A stretch of 64,000 bases of DNA from Amycolatopsis solani (GTDB taxonomy: Bacteria > Actinomycetota > Actinomycetes > Mycobacteriales > Pseudonocardiaceae): assembly GCF_033441515.1 (NCBI RefSeq), contig NZ_JAWQJT010000002.1:1054001-1118000 (forward strand), given 5' to 3'. This document shows positions 11,201 through 22,385 of this stretch, one piece after another. The translations under genes were made by a program, and so were the position numbers. The notes beneath the pieces were generated by a model, which was not told the DNA's origin, did not search any database, and saw only the letters and a list, made by a program, of their open reading frames with translations. Each line of letters opens with the position of its first letter. The stretch's first letter is position 1.

Positions 11201-12031
11201 GCCGAACGCGCGGCTGTTCGCGCTGTCCGGTCCCAGCACCGGCGTTCCCGCCCGCAGTGCTTCTCCGATCGCGTCGGCCACGCCCCGGACCGCCGCGGTC
11301 ACCGTGCCCCAGCGGTCGCGGAACCGGGTGGCGAGGAAGACGTCCTGCCCGGCTTCCAGGGGCTCGGCACCCCGGCGGGCGAGCACGCGGACGCCGTCGG
11401 CGACGGTTGTCTCCGACCCGTCGAGCCCGGCCAGGCCGGCGGTGAGCCGCGACGGCAGCTCGGCATCCGGCAGCAGGGCGAGCTGCGTGTCGAGCACGAC
11501 GCCGGCGGCACCACCCGCGATCGCGGCCGCGGCGGTGTGCGGGCCGATCCCGCCCGCGGCCCACACCGGGACGTCGGGGGCGTCGTCGGCGAGCAGAGCC
11601 TGCAGCAACACGAACGTGCTGAGTTCACCCGTCCGGCCGCCGCATTCGTGACCACGGGCGATGAGACCGTGGGCGCCACCGGCGACCGCCCGCGCGGCCG
11701 ACGCGCGGGACGTGACCTCGGCCAGCACCTGGCGGCCCGGGAAGTCCCGCGCGGTGCACCCGGCGTCTTCGGTCAGCAGGACCGTGGTGACGGCCTCGGG
11801 CAGTTCCGCGCTCGCCGGCAGGCCGGCGAGCCGGACCCCGAAGGCCGGAACACCCCATTCGCCCAGCAGGGCCAGCTCGTCCGCGCCGGCAGCGTCCCCG
11901 CCGGTCAGGTCGAGCACGCCGAGCCCGCCCCCGCGCGCGACGGCGGCGACCCCGCGCGCCGACGGCCATCGCAGCGGCGACACGGCAACGACCGAGACGG
12001 CCGGCGCGAAGTCGTCTTTCGAGAGACGCAT
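5285..12031 (-). CDS. PUFA-synthase-like PKS: NMO-NMO-KS-AT-ACP-ACP-KR
   Basis: A 2248-aa synthase. Residues 1-560 hold two nitronate-monooxygenase/PfaD-like TIM barrels with HECGG (about 131) and SECGG (about 408) motifs, likely FMN-dependent enoyl reductase. The KS starts near 636 and has Cys823-His958-His998. The AT has GHSYGE with Ser1268. Two near-identical ACPs carry LSVDSIKR (Ser1659 and Ser1741, 82 residues apart). A KR follows about 200 residues of probable structural KR, with GGAKGI near 1977 and Tyr2165. Tandem ACPs with DSIKR are a hallmark of PUFA synthases. The order equals PfaD fused in front of a PfaA-like protein. The ATG has a GGGAG site 4-5 bases upstream. The gene leads the operon and ends just before the next PKS start. 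The product is unknown: a PUFA, or a polyketide or glycolipid chain. Confidence 0.9.
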   Translation of the reverse strand: MRLSKDDFAPAVSVVAVSPLRWPSARGVAAVARGGGLGVLDLTGGDAAGADELALLGEWGVPAFGVRLAGLPASAELPEAVTTVLLTEDAGCTARDFPGRQVLAEVTSRASAARAVAGGAHGLIARGHECGGRTGELSTFVLLQALLADDAPDVPVWAAGGIGPHTAAAAIAGGAAGVVLDTQLALLPDAELPSRLTAGLAGLDGSETTVADGVRVLARRGAEPLEAGQDVFLATRFRDRWGTVTAAVRGVADAIGEALRAGTPVLGPDSANSRAFGTALPIAQGPMTRVSDQPAFAAEVAAGGALPFIALALSGADQARDVLERTREAVGDAPWGVGVLGFAAEDVKAAQLAVIRELRPTHAIIAGGRPAQAAALEDAGISTFLHVPSPGLLKQFLEAGARKFVFEGSECGGHVGPRTSFPLWEAQLGVLADFLATTQAPDLQLLFAGGIHDERSAAMVAALAAPVAARGAAIGVLMGTAYLFTREAVDAGAVLPAFQRELLQARHTDLLETAPGHATRCVRSPFTEEFAARKAGLAERGVPSREAWEQLETLNVGRLRLASKGIERIGDGLHEVDEDRQRAEGMFMAGEVAVLRSAVTTIAELHHAVGEGADAFLRERAAAFGVTEPEPAAPEPLEIAIVGMACLFPQAPDLTSFWANVLSGVDAVTEVPPQRWDTSLYYDPDGQGEKTPSRWGGFLPEIGFDPLRYGIPPSSLASIEPVQLLALEAAHRALVDAGYERRAFDRSRTSVVFGAEAGSDLSNAMSLRTVLPSYVGELPSELDERLPRITEDSFPGVLANVIAGRIANRLDLGGANYTVDAACASSLTAVDVACKELTAGTSDLVLCGGADLHNGINDYLLFASAHALSPTGRSATFDSAADGIALGEGVACVALKRLADAERDGDRVYAVIKGVGAASDGRALGLTAPRPEGQRTALTRAYRNAGVSPARVGLVEAHGTGTVVGDRTELATLTKVFTEAGAAPGGCTIGSVKSQIGHTKCAAGLAGLIKTALALHTGVKPPTLHISAPNPAWDAETSPFVFQSAAQPWAAPAAERIAGVSAFGFGGTNFHVVLGAHDSVPPALSADEWPAELFTFATEAAARDLLALASDVPAGYEPWRLRDLALSASRRAEGRDARLAVIASTVDELVSLLREALDGREPAGVFRSDGTGPGEVAVLFPGQGSQRPGMFAELFVAFPELQRYLRLDPATADVVFGPAVFGESARQAAAGRVTDTRVAQPALGLAGLAAFRLLTRAGVRPAMLGGHSYGELTALAAAGALTPEGLLHASHARAGAILDAVPAADPGAMAAVSAAAAEVRAALGASPVVLANHNSPQQTVISGATADVAAAVERLREAGLGAKRLQVACAFHSPLVAAAGEAFGRTLGAIGVVRPSVPVYGNRTAAPYPAGPDEIRGELAAQIGAPVRFVEQIEAMYAAGARVFVEAGPGAVLAGQVGAILGDRPHRTVGFEQPGRRGLPGFLAALARLAVSGVAIETGWLFRGRDAVDAGTAPRPKRPGWTVDGHLLRTADGTIPAGALHPASRISLGITAAEQPTSEAMVADFLRTSREMIAAQRDVLLGFFGSGEPAALVVPERPNVALVASSAPNVAFGASDAPNATLGRSVLETVVAVIGERTGYPVDMIEPDLDLEADLSVDSIKRAEIAGELASRLGLSGGDVEEFAKARTAAAIADLVGAPPPVPAGPSVLETVVAVIGDRTGYPVDMIEPDLDLEADLSVDSIKRAEIAGELTVRLGTGDVEELAKARTAAGIAKLLGEGESGRSEPRPPTGEPGPVIVAPKRYVLTEVALAPAGTPAIAGRRFLVLGSGAFADAVRAELETHGAEAETGDDVRAGFDGYLVLDPVLPAAFPRYQEALASAPRWLISAGPAEGLRGFHRSLAREYPDTLTRVVEGADAAGLVAELFTPDREPVVVRRGDARYGIEPTEEGLGLLAGSGAGPAGDGVAEAAAIGLGRESVVLLVGGAKGITARFATTVAAASRCRIELLGRTALAAEDEYPQAKDAKELRKALIGGGLTSPAEIERTVRRITGEREVRATLAELEALGSPVRYQSVDMLDAEAVHRAVKEIHAEHGRLDGIVYAAGVIEDKLVADKTPESFARVYGTKVDGAATLLEATADLPDEPKFVVLFGSIAAALGNRGQADYAAANDALEALGRRWPAGRAVTVHWGPWAPAGGHDGMVTAELARDYARRGVALIDPEEGTLGLLRELAWGRPDVTAVVHTASGW
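7158..7246. repeat. in-frame palindromic repeat in AT-ACP linker of the large PKS gene
   Basis: A 47-bp palindrome runs from 7164 to 7210: 23-bp arms beginning CCCAATGTGGCGTT and a 1-nt centre. A further arm copy lies at 7227-7246, and the outer 20-bp arms 7158-7177 and 7227-7246 are also perfect inverted repeats. It is translated in frame as about 30 residues (near 1596-1625) containing APNVAFGASDAPNATLG, immediately before ACP1. The same core recurs outside genes at 23569-23670. Confidence 0.92.
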
Positions 12032-12819
12032 GGGAACTCCCGCTACGCACGAATGGGTGATGGGTAACGGGGAGTACTTAAGCGGGTTCCCTCCACGTCG
12101 TCAACAACCCACGACGATTTCATCGTCACTGTTCAGAAAACACGGGATCGACCAGGCCGGTGGCGCAAGAATTTAACGCCGTCGTCATGTTCCCCGTGTC
12201 CGAGATGCGGGACCGGATTGCCGTCCGCGCCGTCCGGACCGGTTCCGGGCGTGGTCCACCGGACGCGCACCGCCGGACGGCGCAAGCCATCCCGCCTGGT
12301 GGACGCGGGGTGATTGCCCACACCGGACCACTCCGACCGGCGGGTCCGGTGTTTCGGTGAAGGCACCAAGACGTAGCGGAAAAGTAAAACCGACCGGCCG
12401 GTATCTCCTTCCCGACGACCTCATCGGACGTCCATTCTCCGGCCGCCCCGGAAGTTTCTCCCACGCTTTTCCGGAGGCGCGCGACAATCGTCCGAAGAAT
12501 GCATCACCGGGACCCGAACCCCACCGGAAGTCCACTGTGGATTCGGCGGCCACCCGGATTCCCGGTGCTCACGCGATCGTGAACGAACTTCCCCGGGCCC
12601 GCCGACCGCCCGGGCGGCCGCGCCAGGTCGCGCGACCGCGGGTATTCGGGCCACCACCATCAGTGCTCCGTTCGGCGCCCGCCAGGCGGCGGTGATCGCA
12701 ATCTTCCCCCGTCGCGTTACAAATTTTCCCTGAGAAAAGCTGAAGACATTTCGCATACTCGCCGGTAACGATGGACGCAGCGTCTACACTTGGACGAACT
12801 GTCCAACCATGGAGGCTCT
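12032..12819. other. 788-bp intergenic divergent promoter region
   Basis: This lies between the leftward PKS operon and the rightward PLP-enzyme gene. The first 130 bases next to the PKS start are relatively AT-rich and should hold the PKS promoter. Another AT-rich patch at 12711-12770 likely holds the promoter of the rightward gene. A copy of the TCCACTGTGGA palindrome is at 12531-12541. Short open frames on both strands have no family motif or convincing ribosome site and I do not call them. No RNA gene is evident. Confidence 0.6.
12790..12806. promoter_or_regulatory. inverted repeat, candidate operator before PLP-enzyme gene
   Basis: TTGGAC-GAACT-GTCCAA is a perfect 6-bp inverted repeat with a 5-bp spacer, ending 13 bases before the chosen GTG start. 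The downstream gene pair encodes its own YheO/DauR-like DNA-binding protein, a plausible ligand. A TTG at 12790 could in principle also be a start codon, but GGAGG at 12811-12815 favours the later GTG. Confidence 0.45.
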
Positions 12820-13929
12820 GTGGACTACTGGTACACCGACGACCGCTCGGGCACGCGGTACCCGGCCGACCCGCTGCGGTGGCGAGGCGACGACGGCGCC
12901 CCGCTCACCGTCGCCCCGCTGACCGGCCTCGGCCCCGGCGACGTCGACACCGGGGTCCGGTCGCTCTGGCGGTACCGCGCCGCACTGCCCGGCGGCTTCC
13001 CGCCGGTGTCGCTGGGCGAAGGCTGCACCCCGCTGGTCCCGCACACCTGGGGCGGGGCCGATGTCCGGTTCAAGCTCGAGTGGTTCAGCCCGACCGGCAG
13101 CTTCAAGGACCGCGGGTCCAGCGTCATGGTGTCCGCGCTGGCCGGTGCCGGGGTGAAGCGGCTCCTGGAAGACAGCTCCGGCAACGGCGGCTCGTCGGTC
13201 GCGGCCTACAGCGCCGCGGCGGGGATCGCGGCGACCGTCCTGGCCCCGGAGGGGACCTCGCCCGCGAAGGTCCTGCAGACCCGCGCGTACGGCGCGACCG
13301 TCGAACTGGTGCCCGGCACCCGCGACGACACCGCGGCCGAAGCCGTCCGGCGGTCGGCGGACACGACCTACGCCAGTCACAACTGGCACCCCTTCTTCCT
13401 GCAGGGCACGAAGACCCTCGCCTACGAGCTGTGGGAGGACCTCGGCTTCCGCGCGCCCGACGCCGTCGTCACGGTCGCCGGCGCGGGCAGCATCGTGCTG
13501 GGCTGCGACCTGGGGTTCGGCGAGCTGCTGGCGGCCGGCTCGATCACGCGGCGCCCGCGGCTGCTCGTCGCGCAACCACGCAACTGCTCCCCCGTCGACG
13601 CCGCCGTCCACGACCGGCCGCCACCGCCGTTCGCCCCGACCGTCGCCGAGGGCACCGCGATCCGGCAGCCGGTGCGGCTGCCCGAGGTGGTCGCGGCGAT
13701 CCGGCGCTCCGGCGGCGACACGGCCGCGATCGACGAGGACGGCATCGCCGCGGCCGCCCGCCGCCTGGCCTCCGTCGGCCTCTACGCGGAGCCGACCAGC
13801 GCGACCGCCGCCGCGGCCATCGACGTCTTCCGCGAACGCGGTGCGATCCGGCCGGGCGAAACCACCGTCGTCGTCCTCACCGGGTCCGGGCTGAAGGCGC
13901 CCGGCACGCTGCGGGAGCTGATCGGATGA
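12820..13929 (+). CDS. threonine-synthase-like PLP-dependent lyase
   Basis: A 369-aa fold-type II PLP enzyme of the threonine synthase/threonine dehydratase superfamily. SPTGSFKDRGSS carries the PLP lysine (Lys96), EDSSGNGGSS is the phosphate/substrate loop region, and VVTVAGAGSIVLG plus VVLTGSGLK near the end fit the cofactor-binding loops. The GTG start at 12820 follows GGAGG by 4 bases; an in-frame TTG at 12790 is the alternative. It overlaps by four bases the gene for a YheO-type regulator, so the two form an operon. Pathway threonine synthase is possible, but the absence of thrA/thrB neighbours and the dedicated regulator suggest a catabolic lyase for an amino or diamino acid. The exact substrate cannot be assigned. 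Confidence 0.8.
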   Translation: MDYWYTDDRSGTRYPADPLRWRGDDGAPLTVAPLTGLGPGDVDTGVRSLWRYRAALPGGFPPVSLGEGCTPLVPHTWGGADVRFKLEWFSPTGSFKDRGSSVMVSALAGAGVKRLLEDSSGNGGSSVAAYSAAAGIAATVLAPEGTSPAKVLQTRAYGATVELVPGTRDDTAAEAVRRSADTTYASHNWHPFFLQGTKTLAYELWEDLGFRAPDAVVTVAGAGSIVLGCDLGFGELLAAGSITRRPRLLVAQPRNCSPVDAAVHDRPPPPFAPTVAEGTAIRQPVRLPEVVAAIRRSGGDTAAIDEDGIAAAARRLASVGLYAEPTSATAAAAIDVFRERGAIRPGETTVVVLTGSGLKAPGTLRELIG

Positions 13930-14543
13930 CCGAGGACGAGCTGCTGCTGCGCGAGGCCGAGAAGATCGCCCACGCCGTCGGCCGGATGTTCCCCGGCCTG
14001 TGCGAAGTGGTGCTGCACGACCTGCGCGACCCGGCCCACGCGGTGCGCGCGATCGAAGGCGGCCTGTCCGGCCGCGCCGTCGGCGACCCCGCCACCGAGC
14101 TGGGCCTGGCGCGGATCGCCGACCCGGACTTCCCGGACGTGCTCCAGAACTACCCGAACCGGTTCCCGGACGGCCGCCCGGCGAAGAGCACGTCGATCGG
14201 CATCCGCGACTCCAGCGGCGAGTACGTCGCCGCGTTGTGCCTGAACCTCGACGTCTCCCTCCTCGGCTCGGCGGCCCACGCCCTCACCCGCCTGGCCGCC
14301 ACCGACGACCCGGCCCCGCTGACCGAGAGCCTGCGCGCCCGCACCGGCGACGAGCTCCGGGCCCTGGTCGAGGACTACGCGGCCGAGCACGGCAACACCC
14401 CGCGCGGCCTGACGGCGGCGGCGAAGAAGGACCTCGTCCGGTCGTTGAAGGAGCGCGGGTTCCTGGAGCTGAAGAACGCGGTGCCGGCGCTGACCGACCT
14501 GCTCGGGATCTCGCGGGCGACCGTCTACAACTACCTGCGCTGA
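13926..14543 (+). CDS. YheO/DauR-like PAS-HTH transcriptional regulator
   Basis: A 205-aa protein with an N-terminal YheO-like PAS domain (about residues 10-125; motif VVLHDLRDP) and a C-terminal helix-turn-helix of the HTH_22 type (about 155-205; LTDLLGISRATVYNYLR). Relatives include E. coli YheO and the D-arginine regulator DauR. Its ATG overlaps the stop of the PLP-lyase gene, which implies that it senses a substrate or product of that enzyme. The inverted repeat at 12790-12806 is a candidate target. It is convergent with glsA, with one base between the stop codons. Confidence 0.85.
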   Translation: MTEDELLLREAEKIAHAVGRMFPGLCEVVLHDLRDPAHAVRAIEGGLSGRAVGDPATELGLARIADPDFPDVLQNYPNRFPDGRPAKSTSIGIRDSSGEYVAALCLNLDVSLLGSAAHALTRLAATDDPAPLTESLRARTGDELRALVEDYAAEHGNTPRGLTAAAKKDLVRSLKERGFLELKNAVPALTDLLGISRATVYNYLR

Positions 14544-14544
14544 C

Positions 14545-15450
14545 TCAGAAGATCGACCAGCCGGTCAGCGTGGTGAACCGGTCGAGCGCGGCCACCCCCG
14601 CCACGGAGTTGCCGCGCGCGTCCAGGCCCGGGCTCCACACGCACACCGCGCACCTGCCCGGCACGATCGCGACGATGCCGCCGCCCACGCCGCTCTTGCC
14701 GGGCAGGCCGACGCGGTAGGCGAACTCGCCCGCCGCGTCGTAGGTGCCGCACGTCAGCATCACCGCGTTGACGCGCTTGGCGGCGCTCAGCCCGAGCAGG
14801 CGCGACCCGTCGTTGCGGATGCCGTGGCGGGCCAGGAACAACGCGGACCGCGCGACGTCCGCGCAGCTCATCGCGATCGAGCACTGGCGGACGTACTGGT
14901 CGAGCACCGACGGCACCGGGTTTCGCATGTTGCCGTAGGAGGCCATGAAGTAGGCGAGGGCGCGGTTGCGGTCGGCGTGGTCCGCCTCGGACGCCGCCAC
15001 CTCGGCGTCGACGCCGATTTCCGGGCGGCCGCTCTCCTCGCGCAGGAAAGCGAGCAACGCGTCCGCGGCGTCGCCGTCGCACGCGAGTTCGTCGGTCACC
15101 ACCAGCGCGCCGGAGTTGATGAACGGGTTGCGCGGGATGCCGTCCTCGTGTTCGAGCTGCACCAGCGAATTGAACGGGTCGCCGGACGGTTCGCGGCCGA
15201 CGCGCGTCCACACGCCGTCACCGCGGGAAAGCGTCAGAGCGAGCGTGAACACTTTGGACATGCTCTGCACGGAAAACGGGTGCCGCCAATCCCCGACGCC
15301 GTGCAGGGCACCGTCCACTTCGGCCACCGCCATGCCGAACCGCCCCGGCTCGACCCTGGCCAGCGCGGGGATGTAGTCCGCGACGGCGCCGCGGCCGACG
15401 TCGGACGCGACGTCGCTTGCGATCCGGTCCAGCAGCGCCGCGAGGTCCAC
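14545..15450 (-). CDS. glsA: glutaminase
   Basis: A 301-aa serine-dependent beta-lactamase-fold glutaminase that hydrolyses L-glutamine to glutamate and ammonia. FSVQSMSKVF contains the SxxK pair Ser63-Lys66. NPFINSGAL, the YGN region and the late GKSGVGGGI loop are typical of the GlsA/YbaS family, and the length matches the usual 300-310 residues. The GTG start at 15450 has only a weak purine-rich site. The divergent neighbour is an asparagine-type amino acid permease, which suggests shared amide nitrogen scavenging. It lacks the STAS and cyclic-nucleotide domains fused to some actinobacterial glutaminases. Confidence 0.95.
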   Translation of the reverse strand: MDLAALLDRIASDVASDVGRGAVADYIPALARVEPGRFGMAVAEVDGALHGVGDWRHPFSVQSMSKVFTLALTLSRGDGVWTRVGREPSGDPFNSLVQLEHEDGIPRNPFINSGALVVTDELACDGDAADALLAFLREESGRPEIGVDAEVAASEADHADRNRALAYFMASYGNMRNPVPSVLDQYVRQCSIAMSCADVARSALFLARHGIRNDGSRLLGLSAAKRVNAVMLTCGTYDAAGEFAYRVGLPGKSGVGGGIVAIVPGRCAVCVWSPGLDARGNSVAGVAALDRFTTLTGWSIF

Positions 15451-15610
15451 CGCCGTAGCCTAGAAGCCGCGGGAAACCGGGTCCGCGGCACCCCTTGTCA
15501 AATCGAAACCGGGAGATACCAGGGAAAATCGGGTAGTGATCTCCCGCACACCTTAAGTCTTCCTTATGGTGCTTGGTGACTTGCCGCACAAGCTCTAGCG
15601 TCCGTGAACC

Positions 15611-17002
15611 ATGGATTCCTCGCTCCTCACCGAAAAAGGTGAAAGCTACTCGAAAGCACTGGGCAACCGCCAAGTGCAGATGATCGCCATCGGCGGCGCG
15701 ATCGGCGTCGGGCTGTTCCTCGGCGCCGGCGGCAAGCTCCACCAGGTCGGCCCGTCGCTGATCTTCTCCTACGCGATCTGCGGGATCGCCGCCTACTTCG
15801 TGATGCGCGCGCTCGGCGAGCTCGTCCTGCACGAGCCGAGCTCCGGCAGCTTCGTCACCTACGCGCGGAAGTTCATCGGCCCGTGGGCCGGGTTCGTCTC
15901 CGGCTGGATGTACTGGGTCAACTGGGCGATGACCGGCATCGCGGAGATCACCGCGGTGGCGATCTACGTGCACAAGTGGCTGCCGGACGTGCCGCAGTGG
16001 GTCACCGCGCTGGTCGCGCTCGGCGTGCTGATCGCGGTGAACCTGCTTTCGGTGAAGCTGTTCGGGGAGCTGGAGTTCTGGTTCTCGGTGGTCAAGGTGC
16101 TGGCCATCGTCGTCTTCCTGATCACCGCGATCGGGCTGGTCCTCACCAGCGCCGACATCGGCGGCTCACCGGCGGGCGTGCACAACCTGACCGGCCACGG
16201 CGGGCTCTTCCCGGCCGGCATCGGCATCGCGCTGATGACGTTGCAGGCGGTCATCTTCGCCTACTCGGCCATCGAGGTCGTCGGCATCGCGGCCGGCGAG
16301 ACCAAGGACGCCCGCAAGGTCCTGCCGAAGGCGATCAACGGCGTGGTGTGGCGGATCGGCGTCTTCTACGTCGGGTCCGTGCTGATGCTGGCCCTGCTGC
16401 TGCCCTGGCCGTTCTACAACGGCGACGAGAGCCCGTTCGTCACGGTGTTCTCGCGGCTGGGGATCCCGGGCATCGGCGACGTGATGAACGCCGTCGTGCT
16501 GACCGCGGCGCTGTCGAGCGTGAACTCGGGGCTCTATTCGACGGGCCGGATCCTGCGCTCGCTGGCGGAGAAGGGCGAGGCGCCGTCGTTCGTCAGCCGG
16601 ATGAGCGGCCGCCACGTCCCCTACGGCGGCATCCTGTTCACCGCGGTCGCCTACCTGCTCGGCGTGGTGCTGAACTACCTGGTGCCCAAGGACGCGTTCG
16701 ACATCGCCATCGCGATCGCCTCCCTCGGCGTGATCACGACGTGGGCGACGCTGGTCTTCTGCCAGCTGCGCCTGCGCCAGGCCGCCGAGCGCGGCGAGGT
16801 GGAGCGGCCCTCGTACCGGATGCCGTGGGCCCCGTATTCGGGCTGGGCGACGCTGGCGTTCCTGGTGCTGGTCGTGGTCCTGATGGGCTTCTCCGACGGC
16901 GCCGAGAAGATCGCGTTCTACTCGATCCCGGTCCTGGCGGTGGTGCTGGCGGTGGGCTGGCGCGTCGTCTCGAAGCGGCGGGAACGGACCCCGCTCGGGT
17001 AG
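15611..17002 (+). CDS. ansP: APC-family amino acid permease, L-asparagine type
   Basis: A 463-aa integral membrane transporter of the amino acid-polyamine-organocation superfamily with about 12 hydrophobic segments. The N-terminal stretch ALGNRQVQMIAIGGAIGVGL and the following MRALGELVLHEPSSGSF are closely similar to AnsP and GabP proteins of actinobacteria, AnsP being the closer by recall. It would import L-asparagine or a related amino acid with protons. It is divergent from glutaminase; the 160-bp gap includes an AT-rich tract at 15520-15570 that should carry promoters for one or both. It is followed by a LacI regulator that more likely serves the beta-galactosidase. Confidence 0.85.
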   Translation: MDSSLLTEKGESYSKALGNRQVQMIAIGGAIGVGLFLGAGGKLHQVGPSLIFSYAICGIAAYFVMRALGELVLHEPSSGSFVTYARKFIGPWAGFVSGWMYWVNWAMTGIAEITAVAIYVHKWLPDVPQWVTALVALGVLIAVNLLSVKLFGELEFWFSVVKVLAIVVFLITAIGLVLTSADIGGSPAGVHNLTGHGGLFPAGIGIALMTLQAVIFAYSAIEVVGIAAGETKDARKVLPKAINGVVWRIGVFYVGSVLMLALLLPWPFYNGDESPFVTVFSRLGIPGIGDVMNAVVLTAALSSVNSGLYSTGRILRSLAEKGEAPSFVSRMSGRHVPYGGILFTAVAYLLGVVLNYLVPKDAFDIAIAIASLGVITTWATLVFCQLRLRQAAERGEVERPSYRMPWAPYSGWATLAFLVLVVVLMGFSDGAEKIAFYSIPVLAVVLAVGWRVVSKRRERTPLG

Positions 17003-17033
17003 CGGGCCGGCCGCGGGCGGGCATACTCGACGG

Positions 17034-20967
<3,934 letters not shown>

Positions 20968-21030
20968 GACCGGCGGGGCGGGCCGGATGCGGTGTCGTGG
21001 AGGTCCACGCCAGGACAGGAGCGTCCCCGG

Positions 21031-21624
21031 ATGACCCCCTCCACGACGGCCCCTTCGAGTGCCCGGCAGCTGGCCACCCCCGGCGCGCTGGGCCTGGCCG
21101 ACCTCGTCGCGATCTTCGACGACCTCCAGTTCACGCTCAAGTGCTGCGAACGGCTGGTCGCGGAGCTGGCTCACCCGCACGTGGACGCCGTGCTCGTCGA
21201 GGCGTTGTGGGTGTCGGCGCTCAACTCGTACGCGCGCTGCTTCCGCACCGGTGACCGCGGGATGGGCCTGAGCGTGGCCGACGTCGAGGCCACCGGGGTG
21301 CCGGGCGAGGTCGCCGAGTGGCACGCGCTGCTCGGCCGGATCCGGGACTTCTCGATCGACGGGCCGGTCAACCCGCGCGAGGCCTACTCGGTGGGCGTCT
21401 CACAATCCTCGGCCGGAGCGGCCTCGGGCGTGGTCATCACGTCGGCCGCGCGGCCGCTGGTGGACGACGTCACGGTCCGCCAGACCGGGCGGCTGGCCTT
21501 CGAGCTGAGCCGGCTGGTGGACGAGCGGATCAAGGAGCACCAGGCGAAAGTGTTCGAGGCGGCGTCGAAGCTGACGCCCGCTCAGCTCGCGGCGCTGCCC
21601 GAGATCGAGGTCGCGTCTCAATAA
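21031..21624 (+). CDS. conserved hypothetical protein, alpha-helical
   Basis: I do not recognise a characterised family. The 197-aa product has no signal peptide or membrane segment. It is predicted mostly helical, with an aspartate-rich early helix (LADLVAIFDDLQFTLK), a Cys-containing NSYARCFRTGD segment near 70 and a charged C-terminal helix (LVDERIKEHQAKVFEAASKL). The ATG at 21031 has ACAGGAG ten bases upstream, preferred over an earlier GTG at 20992. It stands alone between beta-galactosidase and a convergent TetR gene, so context gives no function. Confidence 0.75.
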   Translation: MTPSTTAPSSARQLATPGALGLADLVAIFDDLQFTLKCCERLVAELAHPHVDAVLVEALWVSALNSYARCFRTGDRGMGLSVADVEATGVPGEVAEWHALLGRIRDFSIDGPVNPREAYSVGVSQSSAGAASGVVITSAARPLVDDVTVRQTGRLAFELSRLVDERIKEHQAKVFEAASKLTPAQLAALPEIEVASQ

Positions 21625-21643
21625 GTCTCATTAATGCGTCTCA

Positions 21644-22333
21644 TTATTCGACGCCGGGCAGGTGCCGGTAGATCGTGGCACGGGAGACGCCCAGCGCCGT
21701 CGCGATGTCGGCCGGGGCGTGGCCCGCGTCGTAGAGGCGGCGGGCCGCTTCGATCGTCTCCTGGCTCATCACCGTCGGGCGGCCGCGGCGGGCGCGGGGC
21801 CGGTCGTCGGTGACCGCGTACAGCCGGTCGACGCCGTCGAGGACCGCGGCGCGCAGCTCGTCCACCGGGGCGTCGGCGAACAGCACCACCGGGTCGCTGA
21901 GCATGGCGATCGCCTGTGCCGCGCGAACCCGGCCGGCGAGGTCCGCGTCCGGGCCCGCCACCAGCCGGTTCGCTTCGAGCATCCCGTCGCGGAAGCGCTC
22001 GAACACGACCTTAGACGCGGTCAGCCCGAGGTCCCGCAGGTTCATCCGCAGCAGGTAGCGGTGGCCGAGCCAGACGCCGAGGAGGCTTTCGATCGCCGCC
22101 GCGCGCGGGTCGGCGGCCTCCGCCGCCTTCGCCATGGCCGCTTCGAGGTCGTCCAGCAGCGGTTCGGCGAGCGCCGTCACGATGTCGGCCTTGCCGGGGA
22201 AGTGGTACAGCACCGCGGTCTTGGTGACGCCGACGCGTTCGGCCAGCTCCCGGACCGACACCGCGTGATAGCCGCGTTCGGAGAACTCTTCGAGCGCGGC
22301 CCGCAGGATCCGGGCGCGGGTGTCGTCGGTCAT
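21644..22333 (-). CDS. TetR-family regulator with a second C-terminal HTH
   Basis: A 229-aa regulator. Residues 3-50 are a standard TetR HTH (RILRAALEEFSERGYHAVS, then VGVTKTAVLYHF). The middle is a helical ligand domain. Unusually, the last 45 residues are a resolvase/Hin-type HTH (RRGRPTV, then ATALGVSRATIYRHL). The gene is divergent from an FAD-dependent monooxygenase; between them lies the palindrome CTGACCA-A-TGGTCAG at 22386-22400 and a degenerate copy near 22355-22369. It most likely represses the monooxygenase and itself. The second DNA-binding motif could let it bridge two sites or recognise a longer operator. Confidence 0.9.
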   Translation of the reverse strand: MTDDTRARILRAALEEFSERGYHAVSVRELAERVGVTKTAVLYHFPGKADIVTALAEPLLDDLEAAMAKAAEAADPRAAAIESLLGVWLGHRYLLRMNLRDLGLTASKVVFERFRDGMLEANRLVAGPDADLAGRVRAAQAIAMLSDPVVLFADAPVDELRAAVLDGVDRLYAVTDDRPRARRGRPTVMSQETIEAARRLYDAGHAPADIATALGVSRATIYRHLPGVE

Positions 22334-22385
22334 CGCCCGAGCCTAGCTCCTTGCCTGACCACCGGACAGGAGCGTACGGTCGACA

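Noticed and set aside
981..12031. Enediyne-type iterative PKS
   Set aside because: The DSIKR tandem ACPs, PfaD-like barrels and absence of the enediyne gene set favour a PUFA-type synthase.
8801..12067. A very long open frame (over 1000 codons) on the plus strand opposite the large PKS gene
   Set aside because: GC-rich third positions keep antisense frames open; its translation is Arg/Ala/Gly/Pro-rich without family motifs, while the minus-strand frame has complete domains.
12126..12756. Several short open frames in the PKS-PLP-enzyme gap
   Set aside because: They overlap each other on both strands, have biased composition and no ribosome site or recognisable motif.
12790..12819. TTG start at 12790 for the PLP enzyme
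   Set aside because: GGAGG at 12811-12815 supports the GTG at 12820, and the upstream codons form an inverted repeat that looks like an operator.
21615..21643. Three closely spaced GTCTCA direct repeats
   Set aside because: They partly overlap the end of a coding sequence and are too short to support an operator between convergent genes.
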